From positions 1 through 17,188 of the forward strand of contig SFFP01000015.1 in NCBI GenBank assembly GCA_004556875.1: a stretch of 17,188 nucleotides of DNA, given 5' to 3'. Source of the stretch: Ruminococcus flavefaciens (lineage in GTDB: Bacteria > Bacillota_A > Clostridia > Oscillospirales > Ruminococcaceae). A model generated the notes under the pieces. That model saw only the letters and a program-made list of their open reading frames with translations. It had not been told where the DNA came from and searched no databases. The stretch's first letter is position 1. The number at the start of each line of letters is the position of its first letter. The position numbers and the translations under genes were made by a program. Shown here one piece after another: positions 13,734 to 17,188 of the stretch.

Positions 13734-14849
13734 TTGAGTAATAACATAAGATTATGCTGTCCATGCCACTTCGGTCTGGAAAGCGTTTTAAAGTACGAAA
13801 TACAAAAGATCGGCGGTACTGACCTGAAGGTCAGCGACGGTAAAATAAGCTTCACGGGCGACGAGAATATCCTCGCCCGTGCTAATCTCTGTCTTTCTAC
13901 GGCAGAAAGAGTCCTCATTGAGCTTATCGAATTCAAGGCATCTACCTTCGAGGAGCTTTTTCAAGGCGTAAAGGCTATTGAGCTTGAACGCTATATAGGT
14001 CCGCAGGACGCTTTCCCCGTAAAAGGACACTCTCTCAATTCAGCTCTTCACAGCGTTCCCGACTGTCAGTCCATCGTAAAAAAAGCGGCTGTTGAGAGAC
14101 TCAAAGCAAAATACGGCATAAACTGGTTTGACGAAACAGGTCCGACTGTACAGATAAAGTTCAGCATACTCAAAGACGTTGTTTCGATATATCTCGATAC
14201 AAGCGGCGTGGGACTTCACAAGCGCGGATACAGACGAAATTCCAATGCTGCTCCTATCAAGGAGACTCTGGCGGCAGGTATCGTTGATCTGGCAAGAGTC
14301 CGTCCCGACACTATCGTGTGCGATCCTTTCTGCGGAAGCGGTACGCTTCTTATCGAAGCCGCTCTCAAAGCTCTGAAAATCGCTCCAGGCATCAACAGAA
14401 GATTTGCCGCTGAAAAGTGGAGCTCTCTTGACTCACGTATATGGCAGGAAGAGCGCAAAAGAGCTATCGACAGTGTTGACAGGTCTGCACAGTTCCACGG
14501 TATCGGCGCTGATATCGACGATGCGGCTGTAGCACTGACTCTCGACAACGCTCACAAGGCAGGTATAAAATCACGCCTCAAAATAGAACAGGCTGATATC
14601 ACAAAATTCGTTCAGCCTGAGGACTCAATCGTTATCTGCAATCCGCCTTACGGCGAGAGACTTCTCGAGCTGAGAGAAGCTGAGGATATCTACAGAAAAA
14701 TGGGCAGGGTCCTCGGTAAGGGCGGCAGCAGACAGAGCTACATCATTTCGCCACACGAAGAGTTTGAAAAGTTCTTCGGTGCTGAGGCGCATAAGCGCAG
14801 AAAGCTCTACAACGGCATGATAAAATGCCAGTTATATATGTATTTCTGA
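13734..14849 (+). CDS. THUMP-domain class I rRNA (guanine-N2) methyltransferase
   Basis: A 371-residue SAM-dependent RNA methyltransferase of the RlmL/YpsC type. The N-terminal ferredoxin-like and THUMP region (about 1-160) should bind RNA. The catalytic domain follows: DPFCGSGTLLIEAA (197-210, SAM motif I), IGADIDD (257-263) and NPPYGERL (303-310). The last is the motif IV form typical of m2G enzymes. By family the target is 23S rRNA (a G2445-type site), but the exact base cannot be told from sequence. The start is TTG at 13734 with AGGTGA 4 bases upstream. It lies 21 bp after the PBP stop with no terminator between, so it is probably read from the PBP promoter. Confidence 0.92.
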   Translation: MSNNIRLCCPCHFGLESVLKYEIQKIGGTDLKVSDGKISFTGDENILARANLCLSTAERVLIELIEFKASTFEELFQGVKAIELERYIGPQDAFPVKGHSLNSALHSVPDCQSIVKKAAVERLKAKYGINWFDETGPTVQIKFSILKDVVSIYLDTSGVGLHKRGYRRNSNAAPIKETLAAGIVDLARVRPDTIVCDPFCGSGTLLIEAALKALKIAPGINRRFAAEKWSSLDSRIWQEERKRAIDSVDRSAQFHGIGADIDDAAVALTLDNAHKAGIKSRLKIEQADITKFVQPEDSIVICNPPYGERLLELREAEDIYRKMGRVLGKGGSRQSYIISPHEEFEKFFGAEAHKRRKLYNGMIKCQLYMYF

Positions 14850-14858
14850 TAATAAAAC

Positions 14859-14888
14859 AAGCTCCGTTTCATGCGGAGCTTTTACTTT
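14859..14888 (+). terminator. intrinsic terminator after the methyltransferase gene
   Basis: AAGCTCCG (14859-14866), 7-base loop, CGGAGCTT (14874-14881), then TTACTTT. Perfect 8-bp stem, T-run interrupted. comF begins 10 bases later with its ribosome site within this distance, so comF may be expressed by read-through. Confidence 0.75.
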
Positions 14889-14898
14889 AGGTGATGAT

Positions 14899-15561
14899 AT
14901 GAGATTTGAAACCAAACGCAGTATCCTGCATTTGTTCTTTCCGACACGCTGTCCTGTATGCGGCGAATTTATTGGTGCTATGGACAGATTTTGCACATCA
15001 TGTTCGGACAAGCTGAAGGAGTTTGATGAGAATTTCACCATTGATGGTGCTGACAGCTTCACCGCTGTATATGAATACGATGATACTGCAAAGAAGGTTG
15101 TATTTCTGCTGAAAGACGGTACTTGCGGAAATGCCGCATATGCTCTCGGCGGTGCACTTGCCGAAAAGCTGAAAGCTTTGAAAATGTCAGAAAAAGCAGA
15201 CATTATCGTGCCGACTCCCATGTACAGGAAAGACATTTTCAAACGCAGCTACAATCAATCGCTGCTGATTGCCCGTGAGATAAGCCGTCAGCTGAATATC
15301 CCCGTCGAGAAGAATGCAGTATTCAAGATACGCCGCACTCAGGCGCAGAAAGACCTTGACAGCCTTAAAAGGTCGCTCAATCTGAAAGGCGCTTTCTCAG
15401 CTGACAATAGCAAGCTCAAAGGCAAACGAGTCCTTATAGTTGACGATATCTGCACTACAGGCAGCACACTCAGAGAGCTTACCGCTGTTATACTAAAAAA
15501 CGGCGCGGTGTCCGTACACTGCGCCTGCTGCTGTAAGACTATGAAAAAACGCAGGGACTAA
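14899..15561 (+). CDS. comF: ComF-family phosphoribosyltransferase-like protein
   Basis: A 220-residue ComF/GntX-family protein. The N-terminal zinc finger is C18-x2-C21 ... C32-x2-C35. The C-terminal phosphoribosyltransferase fold carries the PRPP loop VLIVDDICTTGST (178-190). RSYNQS and RRTQAQKDL (145-153) are the other family landmarks. ComF is needed for DNA uptake in Bacillus and related naturally competent bacteria, perhaps as a link between incoming single-stranded DNA and cytosolic processing, but the family also occurs in species not known to be competent. ATG at 14899 with AGGTG upstream. The C-terminus has a CACCCK run. It is followed by a strong bidirectional terminator that overlaps its stop codon. 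Confidence 0.92.
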   Translation: MRFETKRSILHLFFPTRCPVCGEFIGAMDRFCTSCSDKLKEFDENFTIDGADSFTAVYEYDDTAKKVVFLLKDGTCGNAAYALGGALAEKLKALKMSEKADIIVPTPMYRKDIFKRSYNQSLLIAREISRQLNIPVEKNAVFKIRRTQAQKDLDSLKRSLNLKGAFSADNSKLKGKRVLIVDDICTTGSTLRELTAVILKNGAVSVHCACCCKTMKKRRD

Positions 15562-15575
15562 CGCCCTGCGTTTTT
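15545..15575. terminator. bidirectional terminator between comF and the scaffoldin-like gene
   Basis: AAAAACGCAGGG (15545-15556), 7-base loop, CCCTGCGTTTTT (15564-15575): a perfect 12-bp stem with a T-run on both strands. It serves comF (plus) and the convergent cohesin/dockerin gene (minus). Confidence 0.93.
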
Positions 15576-15581
15576 GTATGT

Positions 15582-16961
15582 TTATTTCTTGTTTTTTATG
15601 AATTCATCTATGCTTATCTTTGTCTCAGAACCCGAATTGTATGCGTAGTAAGCAAGTATTACAGAAGCATCTACAGAGTCCGCTCTTCCGTCACCGTTCA
15701 CATCTGCCGCAAGTGCCTGTCGCTTATCGGTAAATGTGGAATCCTTTCCGCTTGACACAAGTGCATATTCCCTCATAAGCGACGAAGCGTCAACAGAGTC
15801 AACAAGTCTGTCATTGTTGATATCTCCGAGAGCATATGGCGGGTCTTCAAGTATTCTTATACTGCCCTTGTCAAGTCCCTCTGAGAAAATATACTTGGTC
15901 ATAGCTTTGCCCTTGTCATCGTTGGCAAAATTTGTGAAAAGCGGCTGTATCTTTCCGTATTTTGACTCGCCTATCTCAAAGCTGTAAACATCGCCAGCCT
16001 TGCAGTCAGCAGGAAGCGTAACATCTATAGTCCACATAAGACCGTCCTTGCCGACATCTTCCGAGCCGCCTGTAGTGAGCACCATGAAATCCCTTGTATC
16101 ACCTACAGCCTGTCCGCTTGTCAGCTGGTCTATTGCCGAGCCGCTGACAGCTTCGCCTATTTTCAGCCTTTTGTCAAAATATACGTATATCACCGACTCC
16201 CTGTAAAGCTTGTCTGCACCCTCGACTGAGATAGTCACCTGTTCCTTTCGGTTCGGAGCTTCGCTGATGTACGCCTCTGTATGGCTAAGCTTGAATATGG
16301 GCTTTCCCTGCACGGCTGTGCGTGTAGTGGTAGTTGTAGTGGTCGATGTTGTAGTTGTCGATGTCGATGTAGTGGTTTTCGATGTTGTAGTTGTGGTAGT
16401 AGTTGTTGTTGTAGTAGTTGTTGTTGTGGAAGACACCGCAGACGGCTGTGAAGACAGCTCCTTGAAGTTATACTTATACTTGGCCGCATATTCAGAAGCC
16501 GCTGAATTTTTTGGGGCAGTTATAGTTCCGTTATATACTGCCGCTTTACTGCCGCCTCCTGCTGTATTGCAGACCGTATCGCCGCTGTCAAAAATGACAC
16601 ATTTGGCATTTCTTATCTCTAATTCCTCAAGTTTTCGGCAGTCCTTGAACGCATACCTGCCTACTTCAACAATGCTGTCGGGAAGCGTGACCTTTACCAC
16701 TTCTCTTCCTGCGAAAGCATTGTCTACTATAACTGTTACAGGCAGACCCGCTATCTTTGCAGGAACTTCTATCTTTCCCGAAACCGCCGTATTGTACAGT
16801 TCAACGTGGTCTGAATACTTGTGATAAGCAATTCCCGATGATGTAACTGTAGAAAAATCAGCCGACTCCGCACAGCTTACGTTTTCCGTCATTCCAAGCG
16901 GTACTGCTCCGACAATGATAAATGCCGAAAGAACGGCTGATATTAATTTCTTAAACTTCAT
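15582..16961 (-). CDS. exported LRR - Thr linker - cohesin-like - dockerin protein, candidate adaptor scaffoldin
   Basis: A 459-residue exported protein. Signal peptide about 1-31 (ending VSCA). Next comes a short BspA-type leucine-rich region (about 45-115), with IEVPAKIAGLPVTVIVDNAFAG and VTLPDSIVEVGRYAFKDCRKLEELEI. A poly-Thr linker covers about 179-213, followed by a cohesin-like beta domain (about 221-371): VTISVEG near the start, IYVYFDKRLKIGE, MWTIDVTLPADCKAGDVYSFEI, and the ending PLFTNFAND..KAMTKYIFSEGLDKGSIRI, which resembles ruminococcal cohesins. The dockerin (about 379-440) has two full calcium loops, GDINNDRLVDSVD and ADVNGDGRADSVD. Cohesin plus dockerin in one chain implies an adaptor that docks on one scaffoldin and receives another protein. 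The ATG at 16961 was chosen because the upstream in-frame ATG (16973) contains the GGAGG site. The cohesin call is by pattern, the dockerin call firm. Confidence 0.85.
   Translation of the reverse strand: MKFKKLISAVLSAFIIVGAVPLGMTENVSCAESADFSTVTSSGIAYHKYSDHVELYNTAVSGKIEVPAKIAGLPVTVIVDNAFAGREVVKVTLPDSIVEVGRYAFKDCRKLEELEIRNAKCVIFDSGDTVCNTAGGGSKAAVYNGTITAPKNSAASEYAAKYKYNFKELSSQPSAVSSTTTTTTTTTTTTTTTSKTTTSTSTTTTSTTTTTTTRTAVQGKPIFKLSHTEAYISEAPNRKEQVTISVEGADKLYRESVIYVYFDKRLKIGEAVSGSAIDQLTSGQAVGDTRDFMVLTTGGSEDVGKDGLMWTIDVTLPADCKAGDVYSFEIGESKYGKIQPLFTNFANDDKGKAMTKYIFSEGLDKGSIRILEDPPYALGDINNDRLVDSVDASSLMREYALVSSGKDSTFTDKRQALAADVNGDGRADSVDASVILAYYAYNSGSETKISIDEFIKNKK
16323..16427 (-). repeat. poly-Thr codon tract in the scaffoldin-like gene
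   Basis: About 35 codons, nearly all ACN with a few Ser/Lys. It links the LRR part to the cohesin-like domain. On the plus strand it reads as GTT/GTA/GTG repeats. Likely a flexible, glycosylated spacer. Confidence 0.8.
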
Positions 16962-16987
16962 ATATACCTCCATGAAGTGCTGTGATA

Positions 16988-17002
16988 TGTAAAGCCTTTA
17001 CA
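16988..17002. promoter_or_regulatory. perfect palindrome in the leader of the scaffoldin-like gene
   Basis: TGTAAAG-C-CTTTACA, 7-bp arms around one base, 27 bases upstream of the start codon. It is nested between GCTGT (16978-16982) and ACAGC (17000-17004). The position fits an operator near the promoter or a leader hairpin. No confident -35/-10 pair was found. Confidence 0.45.
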
Positions 17003-17188
17003 GCTTGTTCTCTTATTCCCCTGTCCTCACCCTCGTTCCGCAAGTCAATGCACGGTATAAATAATAAGCGATAGCAATACGTTTGTACGATGTCTGAGCA
17101 TAACAATAAACGAGGAATCGAACCCCCATGCCGCTCTCAGCACAACCTATCGAAATGCTCCCCTTTCGGAAAGACTTTTTTGCATTCG
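17003..17188. other. region upstream of the scaffoldin-like gene, no confident gene
   Basis: It holds an AT-rich block (17056-17068, TATAAATAATAAG) that could serve as a -10 on either strand. A plus-strand ATG at 17129, with GAGGA about 10-14 bases upstream, opens a reading frame that runs off the right edge (20 codons seen, MPLSAQPIEMLPFRKDFFAF). That frame may be the start of a divergent gene, but it is too short to judge. GGAATCGAACC (17114-17124) resembles a tRNA T-arm read on the minus strand; no tRNA can be folded around it. Confidence 0.3.

Noticed and set aside
13333..13764. Gln/Ala-rich (plus) and Arg/Leu-rich (minus) frames over the PBP tail
   Set aside because: Shadow frames of the GC-rich repeat encoding the Gly/Ala tail; no start signals, and composition is explained by the repeat.
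16210..16824. Val-rich open frame on the plus strand
   Set aside because: Antisense of the poly-Thr tract and LRR region of the scaffoldin-like gene, same reason.
17109..17188. tRNA or tmRNA on the minus strand, suggested by the T-arm-like GGTTCGATTCC
   Set aside because: The T stem has a mismatch, the following bases (TTTATTG) do not make a sensible acceptor stem, no CCA follows, and no anticodon or D arm can be folded from the upstream sequence.

Overview
The window reads as chromosomal DNA of a cellulosome-producing Ruminococcus (Clostridia, Oscillospiraceae; R. albus / R. flavefaciens group). The main evidence is a secreted GH5 cellulase ending in a ruminococcal-type dockerin and a second exported protein carrying both a cohesin-like domain and a dockerin. 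Gram-positive ribosome binding sites (AGGAGG type), sigma-A promoters with 17-bp spacers, and a spoIIA operon point the same way. The species cannot be fixed from the sequence alone.

Layout, left to right. (1) 1-4393, minus strand: a probable operon from one strong promoter: lepA, two small membrane proteins, hemW, and a zinc-ribbon protein that runs off the left edge. Its genes overlap or lie within 20 bp of each other. (2) 4408-5210, minus: a Thr-rich lipoprotein of unknown function with its own promoter and terminator. (3) 5211-5504: a 294-bp stretch (351 bp to the lipoprotein start codon) without a convincing gene, but with several inverted repeats. (4) 5505-7453, minus: a dockerin-bearing GH5 cellulase behind a perfect sigma-A promoter flanked by direct repeats and a palindrome. 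(5) 7546-9004, minus: spoIIAA-spoIIAB-sigF, the sporulation sigma-F switch. (6) 9073-10538, plus: a two-gene redox unit, a flavodoxin/ferredoxin fusion (EFR1 type) and a flavin reductase-family protein. It converges on a small BofC-like membrane protein at 10533-10871. (7) 10958-14888, plus: a class A penicillin-binding protein with a long Gly/Ala-rich repeat tail, followed by an rRNA m2G-type methyltransferase. (8) 14899-15575, plus: comF, ending in a bidirectional terminator. (9) 15582-16961, minus: an exported LRR / Thr-linker / cohesin-like / dockerin protein, a candidate adaptor scaffoldin.

The genes fall into three themes: fibre degradation (GH5-dockerin, cohesin-dockerin protein), cell envelope or developmental functions (spoIIA, BofC-like protein, class A PBP), and housekeeping (lepA, hemW, methyltransferase, comF). 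The two dockerin proteins use clearly different dockerin sequences, as expected if they bind different cohesins. No rRNA, convincing tRNA, CRISPR array, insertion sequence or prophage was seen. The most original items are the LRR-cohesin-dockerin architecture, the intact spoIIA operon in a genus whose fibrolytic members are usually described as non-sporulating, and the regulatory structure upstream of the cellulase.
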